Shown: positions 17,175-26,120, counted from the stretch's first letter. The stretch: DNA of 46,915 bases from Phycisphaerales bacterium (GCA_009691785.1 SIAM01000015.1:1-46915); one strand, 5' to 3'. Notes: generated by a model not told the origin, from the sequence alone. Made by a program: numbers and translations.

Positions 17175-18227
17175 ATGAGTGAGCAGATTCCAATTTATTC
17201 AAGCCCTGACGCTGATGTGGTGGTGAGCGTGCGTATTCGTGTGGCGCGAAATCTGGCGGGATTTCCCTTCACTGGACGCGCTTCGGACTCGCAACGCCAA
17301 GAAGTTTTACAAATGGTCACTCATGCCCCGCTTGGTGGCTCGTTTCCAGATGGCTTGGCGTGGGTGAACATGAATCAGGCATCGATGCAAGAGCGCCAAC
17401 TTTTGGTCGAGCGCCACTTGGTGTCCAAAAATTTCGCCGAAAGTCCATTGCCGCGCGCGCTTGGTCTTGGCCGCAGTGAATCGCTTGGCGTTATGGTGAA
17501 TGAGGAAGATCATCTTCGCATTCAAAGTATTTTGCCGGGGTTTCAAATGAACGAGGCCTTTGAGCTGGCGCATTCGTTTGATCAAGCGCTGGAGGAAACC
17601 GTTGACTTCGCATTTCATCAACGCTGGGGATACTTGACCGCGTGTCCAACCAATGTTGGATGTGGAATTCGTCTAGGCGCAATGTTGCATTTGCCGGCGT
17701 TGCGTTATTCCGGCGAGCTCGAGCGCGTGAAGCGCGCCGCGAAAGATTTGCATTTGGCGGTGCGCGGCTATTACGGCGAGGGCACCCACGCCATTGGAAA
17801 CTTTTACCAAGTAAGCAACCAAGTCACGCTGGGCGCGTCCGAGGAGGAGTTGCTGCAGCATTTCCGTGATGAAGTGATTCCAAAGTTGGTGGACTACGAG
17901 CGCACTGCGCGCCAAATGTTGCTTGAAAAAAATCGTCCACTGATAGAGGACAAGGTCTACCGCGCCCGCGCCACGCTGAAAGTCGCGCGTTTACTTGGCG
18001 CGGAGGAGGCCACAAAGTTGCTCTCCACATTACGCTTTGGAATTTGCACGGGGATGTTGCACAATCTCAACATTGAGTGCGTGGAACAACTGTTGCTGCA
18101 AGTGCAACCGGCGCACCTGGCGCAATTGGATCCGTTCGCTGTGAAAGAAGAAATGGGACGTCTCAGCCGCGCCAACTTGGTTCGTCGGTCCTTGGGCGAT
18201 TACTCCGAAGACAGCCCGGAAATTTGA
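17175..18227 (+). CDS. mcsB: Protein-arginine kinase McsB
   Basis: Phosphagen-kinase-fold enzyme that phosphorylates arginines on proteins, tagging them for ClpCP. The 350-aa length matches the family. Recognisable blocks are VSVRIRVARNLAGFPF, the NEEDHLRIQ substrate-loop region and YLTACPTNVGCGIR, where the usual G-T-G after NV is G-C-G. The C-terminal part, in which Firmicutes McsB has an RDxxRA phosphoarginine-receptor motif, reads GRLSRA, so that allosteric site may be altered; this alignment is from memory. The ATG at 17175 is preferred to an in-frame TTG at 17169. Its 3' end overlaps the convergent pterin dehydratase gene by 28 bp. Confidence 0.95.
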   Translation: MSEQIPIYSSPDADVVVSVRIRVARNLAGFPFTGRASDSQRQEVLQMVTHAPLGGSFPDGLAWVNMNQASMQERQLLVERHLVSKNFAESPLPRALGLGRSESLGVMVNEEDHLRIQSILPGFQMNEAFELAHSFDQALEETVDFAFHQRWGYLTACPTNVGCGIRLGAMLHLPALRYSGELERVKRAAKDLHLAVRGYYGEGTHAIGNFYQVSNQVTLGASEEELLQHFRDEVIPKLVDYERTARQMLLEKNRPLIEDKVYRARATLKVARLLGAEEATKLLSTLRFGICTGMLHNLNIECVEQLLLQVQPAHLAQLDPFAVKEEMGRLSRANLVRRSLGDYSEDSPEI

Positions 18228-18493
18228 TCGGCGTTGGTGGCAAATGCCATGTCCTTCTCCGTAATTCCGCCGGCGTCATGTGTGGACAGCGTCAATGTGA
18301 CCTTGTTCCATCGAACTAAAATATCTGGATGATGCTGAACGCGTTCAGCGGCTTCGGCGACGGCGTTTAAAAAACGCATGCTGCCCACGAAATTTTCAAA
18401 TTGAAATGTGCGTTGAATGGCGTCGCCGTTTTGACTCCATTGAACAAGTTTTGCCAAGCGGGTATCGACTTGACGCTGAGAAAGTTTTTTCAT
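18200..18493 (-). CDS. 4a-hydroxytetrahydrobiopterin dehydratase (pterin-4a-carbinolamine dehydratase)
   Basis: Small enzyme (97 aa) that dehydrates 4a-hydroxytetrahydropterin, and in some bacteria assists molybdopterin or aromatic hydroxylase metabolism. The family signature is HHPDILVRWNKVTLTLSTHD, with the two His and the Asp of the active site, followed by GGITEKDMAFA. I start at the ATG at 18493 (MKKLSQRQVD), which gives the normal family length; the open frame extends further upstream without similarity. TAAAAT ends 10 nt before this ATG. No aromatic amino acid hydroxylase gene is present in the window. Tail-to-tail overlap with mcsB. Confidence 0.9.
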   Translation of the reverse strand: MKKLSQRQVDTRLAKLVQWSQNGDAIQRTFQFENFVGSMRFLNAVAEAAERVQHHPDILVRWNKVTLTLSTHDAGGITEKDMAFATNADQISGLSSE

Positions 18494-18503
18494 GCCGTGG
18501 GTT

Positions 18504-18509
18504 ATTTTA
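18504..18509 (-). promoter_or_regulatory. Putative -10 box of the pterin dehydratase gene
   Basis: TAAAAT on the minus strand, 10 nt before the ATG at 18493; back-to-back with the proposed -10 box of the divergent phosphatase gene at 18562. Confidence 0.35.
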
Positions 18510-18561
18510 CTCATTCCTACGGCGTGCATGTGGCTTAAAACAAGCCAAAAATAATCGCCGC

Positions 18562-18567
18562 TAAACT
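18562..18567 (+). promoter_or_regulatory. Putative -10 box of the RsbU-like gene
   Basis: TAAACT, 8 nt before the ATG at 18576; no ribosome-binding site is visible, fitting a leaderless start. Confidence 0.4.
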
Positions 18568-18575
18568 TACCAGTC

Positions 18576-19817
18576 ATGTTGGACCAAGACGACGCCCCTG
18601 CCGCGCACCAATCACTTCGAGTTCTTTTTGTGGTGGGTGATTCTGGCACAGCGCAGGCGACTGCTCTGACAAACGCATTGAGTGGCCTTCTTCATGGCCG
18701 CGCCACATTTGAGCGCGTGTCTATCCGCAACGCATCCTCCATGTTGAACTCGCATATTCACGCGGTCGTGATTTGTTTAAGCCGCCACGATAATTCATCG
18801 GGGCTTACCGACCTGCTTGATGCCGTGGAGAAGCGAAACATTCCCATTTTAATGTTGACCGACGCCCAATCGGCGCCCGCATCGCAGCGCAACTCGTGGA
18901 ACTTGTTGCCAATAAGTGAGCCTCCAGAAATCATTGCGGCAATGCTGCGGGGTTTACTTTCGCGGCAATCGGAAGTTGACGCGCTTCGAAATGCCAGCCT
19001 TGGCGCGGCAAAGCAAACGGATAAGTTGTTGGGCGAAGTCACGCGTATGCAAGACGAACTGCATCTCGCGGGTCAAGTGCAGCGCGAGTTTCTGCCCAAG
19101 AAATTACCTAGTTTTTCCGGCGGCACGGTCGCCGCTTTGTGGCGCCCCATGAACTATGTCAGTGGCGATATTTACGATGTGCGCCGCTTGGATGAGCATC
19201 ATGTTGGATTATTCATTGCCGACGCGGTTGGCCACGGCGTGCCCGCGGCGTTGTTGACCATGGTCATTGCCCGCGGGCTTCCAACCAAGGAAATAACGGG
19301 GAAAACCTATCGAATTATCCAACCCAGCGAGGCGTTGGCATGCGTGAACCGTGAACTCTTGGCGCGCCAAGGCAACACCACGCGCTTCGCCTCTGCCATT
19401 TACGGCATCATTGATTTGCGCACGCGCATCATGCGCTTGTCCATAGCGGGTCATCCCGCTGCCATCATCATGCGGGGAAATAAATCCATGGAAATAGTCC
19501 ACAGTTCGGGCGGTTTGATTGGAGTGTTTGAGGGCGTGGAATGGTCCGAGCAAGAAGTTCAACTGCATGCTGGCGACCGCGTGCTTCTGTATTCAGATGG
19601 ATTTGAGTTTGCGTTTTCCGATCCACCAAAAAAACAAAGTTCGCCAAACGAAATTCCGCCGCGCTATATGCAGGAGTTTAAAGCGTTGCTTTCCATGAAT
19701 GAACCCGTGGCCATCATTCAGCACATGGAACGGCGGCTTGATCAACAAGCCCTTGGCGCAAAAAACGCGGACGCTCCCGCCGATGACTTGACCATGATTG
19801 TGTTCAAAGTTTCGTAG
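18576..19817 (+). CDS. SpoIIE/RsbU-type PP2C serine phosphatase with degenerate receiver-like N-terminus
   Basis: Cytoplasmic 413-aa protein. Residues about 14-130 look like a receiver-type fold (LRVLFVVGDSG..., AVVICLSRHD, IPILMLTDAQ), but the acidic phosphorylation pocket is not convincing. A short coiled-coil linker (about 145-170, DELHLAGQVQREFLPKKLP) leads to a PP2C/SpoIIE domain with the metal-binding motifs SGDIYD, IADAVGHGVPAAL, AGHPAAII and DDLTMIVFKV. Such proteins usually dephosphorylate an anti-anti-sigma factor (partner switching). No STAS or kinase partner gene is adjacent, so its target is not known from context. Confidence 0.9.
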   Translation: MLDQDDAPAAHQSLRVLFVVGDSGTAQATALTNALSGLLHGRATFERVSIRNASSMLNSHIHAVVICLSRHDNSSGLTDLLDAVEKRNIPILMLTDAQSAPASQRNSWNLLPISEPPEIIAAMLRGLLSRQSEVDALRNASLGAAKQTDKLLGEVTRMQDELHLAGQVQREFLPKKLPSFSGGTVAALWRPMNYVSGDIYDVRRLDEHHVGLFIADAVGHGVPAALLTMVIARGLPTKEITGKTYRIIQPSEALACVNRELLARQGNTTRFASAIYGIIDLRTRIMRLSIAGHPAAIIMRGNKSMEIVHSSGGLIGVFEGVEWSEQEVQLHAGDRVLLYSDGFEFAFSDPPKKQSSPNEIPPRYMQEFKALLSMNEPVAIIQHMERRLDQQALGAKNADAPADDLTMIVFKVS

Positions 19818-19893
19818 GCGCGCCAACATTCAAAATATTATTTTGGCTGGCGTATTCAAATCACTGTGATTTCTGCATTGAATCAGCGGATAT

Positions 19894-20496
19894 TCACAGT
19901 CTTTGCATTTGCCGCGCAACCTCCGCGGCGACGGCCTTGGCCATGGAATCCGCCTCCACATTCACCCGCGAGCCTTGCAAGCGCCGCGCCAATGTTGTCT
20001 TGGAAAGAGTCTCTGGAATCAACGCGACTTCAAACCAGCCGGCGCCTTTGGTGGCAATGGTCAAACTCACGCCGTCCACGGCCACGCTGCCACGCTCATG
20101 CAAAAAATGGTCGATTGACACAGGAGCCTCTATGCGCGTGCGCCATTGTCCATTGGCGCGGTCCACTTCAAGAATCTTGGCGGTCGTGTCCACATGACCT
20201 TGAACAAAATGTCCACCCACCAACGAGTCCGCGCGCATGGCCCGCTCCACATTCACCATGTCGCCCGCGCGTAATTCACCAATGGTGGTGTGCTGCAATG
20301 TTTGCGCGACCACGTCGAATGCAAGTTCTCCGCGAGCCGAGTCCACCACCGTCAAACAACATCCGTCCACGCAAATACTTTCGCCCACGGTTGCATTGCC
20401 TGGCCACTCACCCGCGCTCAACACCAATCTTTTTCCGTGCGCGCACGTCTCCAAGTTTTTCACGGCCACCATATGTTGAACAAGTCCTGTGAACAC
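19894..20496 (-). CDS. ribE: Riboflavin synthase, alpha subunit
   Basis: Dismutates two molecules of 6,7-dimethyl-8-ribityllumazine to riboflavin. The 200-aa protein has the typical duplicated lumazine-binding barrel: first half FTGLVQ...GESICVDGCCLTVV, second half GGHFVQGHVDTTAKI...VAVDGVSLTIA. The start is a GTG at 20496 so that the protein begins (M)FTGLVQ as in the family, with AAGGA 9 nt upstream; a longer open frame to 20694 lies inside the upstream gene and has no family similarity. It is co-directional with the SpoIID-like gene (19-bp gap) and probably co-transcribed. No other rib genes are nearby. Confidence 0.95.
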   Translation of the reverse strand: MFTGLVQHMVAVKNLETCAHGKRLVLSAGEWPGNATVGESICVDGCCLTVVDSARGELAFDVVAQTLQHTTIGELRAGDMVNVERAMRADSLVGGHFVQGHVDTTAKILEVDRANGQWRTRIEAPVSIDHFLHERGSVAVDGVSLTIATKGAGWFEVALIPETLSKTTLARRLQGSRVNVEADSMAKAVAAEVARQMQRL

Positions 20497-20515
20497 GGTT
20501 GAATCCTTATGTGCT

Positions 20516-22021
20516 TTATGGTTTGGGCGAGGGCACCAACGCCGCGCTTGAAACGTTTTCGCTGGATATTTCTGGCATGGTGACAAGAGTTGCGCTTGGG
20601 TAATAGCGCTCCAAAATGGATTGCGCCGATTTACCATTTTTAGACATGAATTCGGCGCCATATTGACACATTCCAGCGCCATGCCCGTGGCCACGTCCGT
20701 CGAAAATCAAGCGGCCGCTGTCCATGCGTGGAACAAGCGCGGATGATTTCAAAGAATCGCGTGAACTGTCGGCGCCGGCATTCATTGCCACGCGAAAATC
20801 CCCTGCGTCCCAAATGAAACGCTTTCCATTTCGATCGGTGATAAAAAAAGACATTGAGCGCCCAACGGAATTTCGATCGCCCACGACAAAGGTTTTAATG
20901 CCATTCATTGGGCCCAAATCTTTTCGACCGTTTTGTTTGGCCCACTCGTTCATGCGCTCCGCCGTTTCTGAAATTGCAAATGACACTTGCCAATTCGCGG
21001 TTGGCGCCTTCTCACAACATTGGGTACGGCGGCCCCTCTCCGTCACATTCAATGGAGCAATTTGCGTCCATGTTCCATCGCGTATGGAGTCAACCGCGGA
21101 TGAAGGCAAGCCCCCGCAACAACTGGAGTAGTACGCGGGCACAACGCGTCCATCAAACACAAGATATTCTCCGCGCGTGCTGGCCACCGCGTCCAAACTT
21201 TTGGCGTCACTTGTGGCGCCAACCCACGCTTGACTGGCTTGACCAGCGACCACGTCATAGTGACGGCGATTTCTCCACCACTCCATTTCACAGACGGCAT
21301 AACTGCGCGCGGCAATGGCTTGCGCTTGATACGTATTGGCTTGCCACCCCTTGAACAATTCTTTGGCCAATACGCCAGGCAAATACTGTTCCAGCGGCAC
21401 AATAAACACCAAATCCGAGGCGTTTTCATCCACATCCGCGCGCCGCACAATGTTGACATTGCCCACATACGAATTGCCGTCAAACTGAATTTCACCGCGC
21501 GCATTTTGTAGAGCCTGCACTTGCAGCGCGCCGGTCTCCTTCAGTCGAAAGTTGCTGGCTTGCGTGGTGCCGTTGGCCTCCACAATTCTCCAACCATCAG
21601 TCGTCGGGTATACGGCAATTGGCGCGCGAAAGGTTCTGCCCAATTGCATGCTCTCGCCTTTAAGCCAAAGCCAACCAGTTGAATGCGTCAGTTGCACCGG
21701 CTCGCCACGCAACGCCGCAACGCGCACGCGAATGTTGAGCTGGCCCGTTGGTGGAAACGGACGCTCTTGCGGCGGTGGCGTCGTTGGTTTTTCAATAATG
21801 TCGCTGACGGTGCGTGGTGTGTCCGCGCCAACCACGCTTATACCGTCAGATTTTTTTTCCAGCGGACTTCCTGGCAACACAGTGCGCGATCGAGAAGCGC
21901 TTGGCGTTTCACAACCGCTTGGAATAGTCATGTATCCCCACGCAACAAGCACAACCGCCGCAAGCGTGGCAAAAAAACGAGCGGCGTTTGTTGGTGCTTG
22001 CCATCCAGAGTTCACCGCCAT
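20516..22021 (-). CDS. SpoIID/LytB-domain protein (peptidoglycan amidase enhancer-like)
   Basis: Protein of 501 aa with one N-terminal membrane segment (about 14-32) followed by a Ser/Pro-rich linker. The C-terminal 300 residues are a SpoIID domain: VPLEQYLPGVLAKEL, QAQAIAARSYAV, VVPAYYSSCCGG and near the end GRGHGHGAGMCQYGAEFM. SpoIID is a lytic transglycosylase in spore formers; homologues in non-sporulating bacteria probably act on cell-wall glycan. Its presence fits a lineage with a peptidoglycan wall. AAGGAG precedes the ATG. It lies between the TPR/alpha-CTD gene and ribE on the same strand. Confidence 0.92.
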   Translation of the reverse strand: MAVNSGWQAPTNAARFFATLAAVVLVAWGYMTIPSGCETPSASRSRTVLPGSPLEKKSDGISVVGADTPRTVSDIIEKPTTPPPQERPFPPTGQLNIRVRVAALRGEPVQLTHSTGWLWLKGESMQLGRTFRAPIAVYPTTDGWRIVEANGTTQASNFRLKETGALQVQALQNARGEIQFDGNSYVGNVNIVRRADVDENASDLVFIVPLEQYLPGVLAKELFKGWQANTYQAQAIAARSYAVCEMEWWRNRRHYDVVAGQASQAWVGATSDAKSLDAVASTRGEYLVFDGRVVPAYYSSCCGGLPSSAVDSIRDGTWTQIAPLNVTERGRRTQCCEKAPTANWQVSFAISETAERMNEWAKQNGRKDLGPMNGIKTFVVGDRNSVGRSMSFFITDRNGKRFIWDAGDFRVAMNAGADSSRDSLKSSALVPRMDSGRLIFDGRGHGHGAGMCQYGAEFMSKNGKSAQSILERYYPSATLVTMPEISSENVSSAALVPSPKP

Positions 22022-22054
22022 TGAGGCTCCTTCGCCGCCTCAAGCGGCCCGACC

Positions 22055-22978
22055 TCACTCAAGTGTTCGCAAGGCGAGACCGTGTTCAGCAAGACGCTCA
22101 TGAATTTCAACCAAGCTTGTGGCGCCAAAATTCTTCACGCCCATCAACTCGGCTTCGGTTCGCGCGGCCAGGTCGCCCACAGTTTGAATGCCTAGCAATT
22201 GCAAGGCTTTTCGACTGCGAATTCCCAAATTCAGCGTGCCAACGGTGAGACCCAACACGCCATCGGCAACGGTGCCCTTCATCTTCTCAAGAACTTCGCC
22301 GCGCACCTTGTCATAGTGGCCGCGATCAAGTTGTTGACCCAAACGCAGACCGCGTGCGGTGAGCATTTGCTTGATCTCTACCAAACTGGTCTCGCCAAAA
22401 TTTTTGTACGAAAGCAACTCAGCCTCGCCAATGCGAAGCAAATCGCCAAGCGTGCGAATGTTCATCTTCTTCAAACAATTGCGCGCGCGGATGGAAAGCT
22501 CAAACTCCGCGACTGGCAATTCAAACATGGCTTCTTCGCGGCCCTTCAAGCGCGCAAGTTCCTCGTCGTACAACATGTTCTTGCTGGCTTGCACATCGCG
22601 GATGAACAACTTGGCGCGCGGATGATTTGGATTGGCCTCAAGCACCTTCAGGATCAACTTGCTGGCGCGCGTGAATTGCGCCGCGTCCTCCAATAAAACT
22701 GAAAGATTTAGAAACGCATTGACCGGAGGATTTGGCATGCGCGTGCACTCCTCGTAACTGCGCATGGCGTCATCGTCGTAACCCAAGTGGTCTTGCATGC
22801 GCGCCACATTGAACAGCGTGGTGGCGGTGCGATTGGCCTTGACGGCGTTCTTGTAGGCCTCTAGCGCCTCAAAGAATTTGGCGTCGGCTTCGAAAGCCTT
22901 GGCCTGCTTCATAAAAACTTGTGAAGCGGCGGGATCGGTGGTGGCGGCGAGAACGGTATCAAGGCCTGTGTTTAACAT
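22055..22978 (-). CDS. TPR protein with two tandem RNA polymerase alpha-CTD domains
   Basis: Protein of 307 aa. Residues about 20-130 are TPR-like helical repeats (EALEAYKNAVKANRTATTLF, FTRASKLILKVLEANPNHPRA). Two alpha-subunit C-terminal domains follow: residues about 153-212 (ELSIRARNCLKKMNIRTLGD ... NFGETSLVEI) and 242-305 (LNLGIRSRKALQLLGIQTVGD ... NFGATSLVEI). Each has the helix-hairpin-helix core; the Arg that contacts DNA in E. coli alpha (R265, in VRSANCLK) is kept in both, and the nearby Asn is kept only in the first. There is no alpha N-terminal domain, so it is not RpoA. It may bind UP-element-like DNA or activators and connect them to a TPR partner; this is inference. GGAG ribosome-binding site upstream. 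Confidence 0.9.
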   Translation of the reverse strand: MLNTGLDTVLAATTDPAASQVFMKQAKAFEADAKFFEALEAYKNAVKANRTATTLFNVARMQDHLGYDDDAMRSYEECTRMPNPPVNAFLNLSVLLEDAAQFTRASKLILKVLEANPNHPRAKLFIRDVQASKNMLYDEELARLKGREEAMFELPVAEFELSIRARNCLKKMNIRTLGDLLRIGEAELLSYKNFGETSLVEIKQMLTARGLRLGQQLDRGHYDKVRGEVLEKMKGTVADGVLGLTVGTLNLGIRSRKALQLLGIQTVGDLAARTEAELMGVKNFGATSLVEIHERLAEHGLALRTLE

Positions 22979-23022
22979 ACATCTCCAGTTGTAAAAGTAG
23001 TGATAAAAGGTGGTCGGGCAGT

Positions 23023-24438
23023 CTACCCATGAATGGGGTTTGTTTCCAAGAGGCGAATTCGCTTCCAGCTCCCAGCTTCAAAGCGCTTGGTGAGAAACAC
23101 GCTCAACACAATAATATAAATAGCCGAGGCAATCCAAGGGCCCAGACTCTCCAATGCCGGCCATAAGACAACAAAGAGCCATCCGCCAAGCACAATAAAT
23201 ATCCAGTTGAAGGCAATGGTGTACAGACCCGGCACCACCGTGTCGCCCGCGCCGCGCAAGGCGCCGTTGTAGACAATTCCAATGGCGTCGAAGGTTTGAA
23301 ACACAGCCGCGCAGATCATGAGCATGGAACCAATGCGAATAATTTCGGCGGTGTTGGCGGCATCCGTGGTGGAAGTAAAAAGTGAAATAAGCGGCGCGCG
23401 AAAGATGGCCATGGCCAATCCGCACAGCGTCATATAGATGGTGGCCATCAACAACGCCCAGTGCGCGCGATTGGACGCAAGGTCTGCCCGCCCCGCTCCC
23501 ATATATTTTCCAACCAGCGCCGTGGTGGCCACGCTGAAACCAACCGCTGGCATGAATGACAAATGCATGAAACGCAAAGTGGCCCAACCCGCGGTGAGAT
23601 GGATCTCGCCAAACTTTCCAACCAACACCGTCATGAAAATCGCCCAACAGACAATCTCATTTCCAAATTGAATTCCAACGGGCCAGCCAACTCTTAAAAG
23701 TTTTTTGCAGTCACCAAGCGATGGCCGCCAAGATTGCCAGACGCCGTGGTCCTTGGCAAAGCGCGCCGAGAAAAACAGTGCCAGCGGAATGGCGACCTCG
23801 GCGATCGTGCCGCACACCGTGGAAATGGCCGCGCCCAACACGCCAAGCGCGGGCACGCCGGCAACGCCCGGCAACCCCATGGAAGGCAAGCCATTTTCCC
23901 CGTAAATAAGCACATAATTCAGCACAATATTCACCACGTTGCCTGCCAGCGCCGCCACGGCGATCACCCTTGGCCGTTGCAACCCAAAATAGAAATTGCT
24001 CATGCACTTGCCCGTGAGCGCGAAGAGCGAACCCAACACAAGCGTGACCGCGTATTGAGTTTCAAGCGTGAGCAGTTTTTGCGAGTGCCCGGAATATTGA
24101 AACACCATGGGCAAGCACGCCGCCCACGGCAACATGATCACCACCCACACCACAAGTGAAAACCAAAAACCAGTCCACGCGAAGCGCGCAATTTCTTCGC
24201 GCCGACTAGCGCCAACATTTTGCGCGGTGAATGTGTTCACCATGCTCAACACGCCAAACAAAAACGCCAGCGGAACAAAACTCCAGATGCCGCCGTTGCC
24301 TTGCGCCGCCATTTCAACTGGTCCCACTTGCGCCACCATGAGCGAATCCACAAACTGCATCATGGTGTAGCTGACCATGGTCAGAACACTTGGCCACGCC
24401 TGCGCCCACACTTCGCGAATTGGATGTCGCTCAACCAC
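23023..24438 (-). CDS. MATE-family multidrug/Na+ antiporter
   Basis: Inner-membrane exporter of the MATE/NorM family, 471 aa, with the expected pattern of about 12 hydrophobic segments in two halves. Early motifs are IREVWAQAWPSVLTMVSYTM and SLMVAQVGPVEMAAQGNGG; FSVATTALVGKYMGAG is the matching second-half motif. Substrate unknown. The start is a GTG at 24438, the only start upstream of the first membrane helix; no ribosome-binding site is evident. It lies 26 bp downstream of nuoG and 44 bp upstream of the TPR/alpha-CTD gene, all on the minus strand. Confidence 0.93.
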   Translation of the reverse strand: MVERHPIREVWAQAWPSVLTMVSYTMMQFVDSLMVAQVGPVEMAAQGNGGIWSFVPLAFLFGVLSMVNTFTAQNVGASRREEIARFAWTGFWFSLVVWVVIMLPWAACLPMVFQYSGHSQKLLTLETQYAVTLVLGSLFALTGKCMSNFYFGLQRPRVIAVAALAGNVVNIVLNYVLIYGENGLPSMGLPGVAGVPALGVLGAAISTVCGTIAEVAIPLALFFSARFAKDHGVWQSWRPSLGDCKKLLRVGWPVGIQFGNEIVCWAIFMTVLVGKFGEIHLTAGWATLRFMHLSFMPAVGFSVATTALVGKYMGAGRADLASNRAHWALLMATIYMTLCGLAMAIFRAPLISLFTSTTDAANTAEIIRIGSMLMICAAVFQTFDAIGIVYNGALRGAGDTVVPGLYTIAFNWIFIVLGGWLFVVLWPALESLGPWIASAIYIIVLSVFLTKRFEAGSWKRIRLLETNPIHG

Positions 24439-24464
24439 GTGCGTTCGATTCGCCCGGTGGGAAT

Positions 24465-26120
24465 TTAGATTTCAATCAGCACCATGTCGCCCGCAACCTT
24501 GGCAGGTTTTGGCGGCGCATGAAGATCCGTGGTGAATCGCTCCAAGCCAGCCACGCGCGCCATGTCGACGCGGGTGGTGGCGGCGTCAAATGCCTTGGAC
24601 TTCACGCCCGCGCGCGCGGCCTGCAGGTCCAGCGCGATTTGGCTTTCGCCCTTGGCAAAATCAACCGTGGAAATGGCTCGTTCAAAGCCTTGCAGACGAT
24701 TTTTAGCGTTCTCAAAGGTGCCGGCTTTTTCAGTCCATGTCGCGCCAGGCAACACAACTTCCGCCTTGTCCGTCAACGCGCTTGGCATGGTGTCAATCAC
24801 GATCAACTTCACATTGCTCAGCGCGCTGTGCAGCGACGGCAGAACCCATTCGCTTGGATAATTTCCGGTGACCACCGCGGCGGCAATGGCCTTGGACTTT
24901 GCGGCGCTTTCAAAACTGGCGGCGTCATGAACCTTGCGACCCTTGGCAAGCGCCTCCAACACGCGGCGAACTCCGCGCGCGTTGGGCGCCTTCTCGGCGT
25001 ACATGGTGAAGCCACCTGGGAATGTTTTGTCTTGACCTAAAACAGGAATTGGACCAACGGCAAGTTCCGCTTGCGCATCAATGGAAAGAATTGTTGTTGC
25101 CAACAAGTACGCGTCCTCGCACGTCAACATTGGACTGACCATTAAACCAAGGCGGCCACCATTCTTGGCGGCGCTTTCAAGCGTGTTCATGGTGGCGCTC
25201 AACGCGTCGCTCCATGCGACGGCGGCGTCATCGGCTACAAAGGCGGCGCGACCCTTGATCGCGGGCAACTTCAAACGGTTCTCGCTGTGCACAAACTTCC
25301 AGCCGTAGCGAACCTCGTCGGTAATCCACCACTTATTTACTTCAATGTTGTCGCGCGGCTTCACGCGGTAGATCACGCCTTCATTGTGCTCCACACTGAT
25401 GTTGTCGCCGCTTGCGGTAATGCCATCAATGCTTGGGGTTTTCTTCAAGAACCACACGCGTTGTTGAAACAGAAAATCTTTGTCAAGCAGCGCGCCCACG
25501 GGGCAAATATCAACCACATTGCCGCTGAGTTCATTGTCCAGCGCGATGCCGGGGAAAACATCAATCTCTTCACTGCTGCCGCGGCCATCCACAAGCAACT
25601 CGCCGGTGCCTGTGACCTCGCGCGTAAAGCGAACACAACGCGTGCACATGATGCAACGATCGCTGTACAAAAGAACGTGCGGGCCAACATCTTTCTTGGG
25701 GCGCTTGTTCTTGGCCTCCTTGAAGCGGCTCTCGCCACGGCCATATTGATAACTGTAATCCTGCAAATGGCACTCGCCCGCTTGGTCGCACACTGGGCAA
25801 TCCACCGGATGATTGATGAGCAAAAATTCCATGATGGCTTTTTGATTGCCCACCGCTTTAGGCGAATCGGTGTACACCACTTGGCCTTCAACCGCCGGCG
25901 TTTGGCACGTTGGAAATAATTTGTTGCCCGCGCGCAATGCGCCAGTCTTTGGATCGGGGCTCCACACTTCCGCCAAACAAATGCGGCAGTTGGCCACGAT
26001 GGAAAGTCCGGGGTGGTAGCAGTAATGCGGAATCTCCTCGTCGTGTCGAAGCGCCGCTTGCAAAATGGTTTCGCCCTTTTCAAAGAAGCATGTCTTGCCG
26101 TTAATGGTGAGCTGTGGCAT
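24465..26120 (-). CDS. nuoG: NADH-quinone oxidoreductase subunit G (NuoG), short form
   Basis: Iron-sulfur subunit of complex I carrying electrons from NADH toward quinone. The N-terminal third is complete: the ferredoxin-like 2Fe-2S Cys set (CYHPGLSIVANCRICLAEV and a later CQTPA), the His-ligated cluster motif HPVDCPVCDQAGEC, and the 4Fe-4S set CIMCTRC with a distant DICPVGAL. The extra N7 cluster cysteines after WFLKKTPS are absent. At 551 aa the molybdopterin-oxidoreductase-like part is much shorter than in E. coli NuoG (about 900 aa), as in other short forms. No other nuo gene is adjacent, so it is separated from the rest of complex I. A candidate attenuator and a possible TAGACT promoter lie upstream. 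Confidence 0.93.
   Translation of the reverse strand: MPQLTINGKTCFFEKGETILQAALRHDEEIPHYCYHPGLSIVANCRICLAEVWSPDPKTGALRAGNKLFPTCQTPAVEGQVVYTDSPKAVGNQKAIMEFLLINHPVDCPVCDQAGECHLQDYSYQYGRGESRFKEAKNKRPKKDVGPHVLLYSDRCIMCTRCVRFTREVTGTGELLVDGRGSSEEIDVFPGIALDNELSGNVVDICPVGALLDKDFLFQQRVWFLKKTPSIDGITASGDNISVEHNEGVIYRVKPRDNIEVNKWWITDEVRYGWKFVHSENRLKLPAIKGRAAFVADDAAVAWSDALSATMNTLESAAKNGGRLGLMVSPMLTCEDAYLLATTILSIDAQAELAVGPIPVLGQDKTFPGGFTMYAEKAPNARGVRRVLEALAKGRKVHDAASFESAAKSKAIAAAVVTGNYPSEWVLPSLHSALSNVKLIVIDTMPSALTDKAEVVLPGATWTEKAGTFENAKNRLQGFERAISTVDFAKGESQIALDLQAARAGVKSKAFDAATTRVDMARVAGLERFTTDLHAPPKPAKVAGDMVLIEI

Noticed and set aside
19820-19860. Nested inverted repeats (CGCCA/TGGCG and CAAAAT/ATTTTG) between the phosphatase and riboflavin synthase genes
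   Set aside because: Suggestive of a bidirectional terminator, but no clean stem plus U-tract could be drawn.
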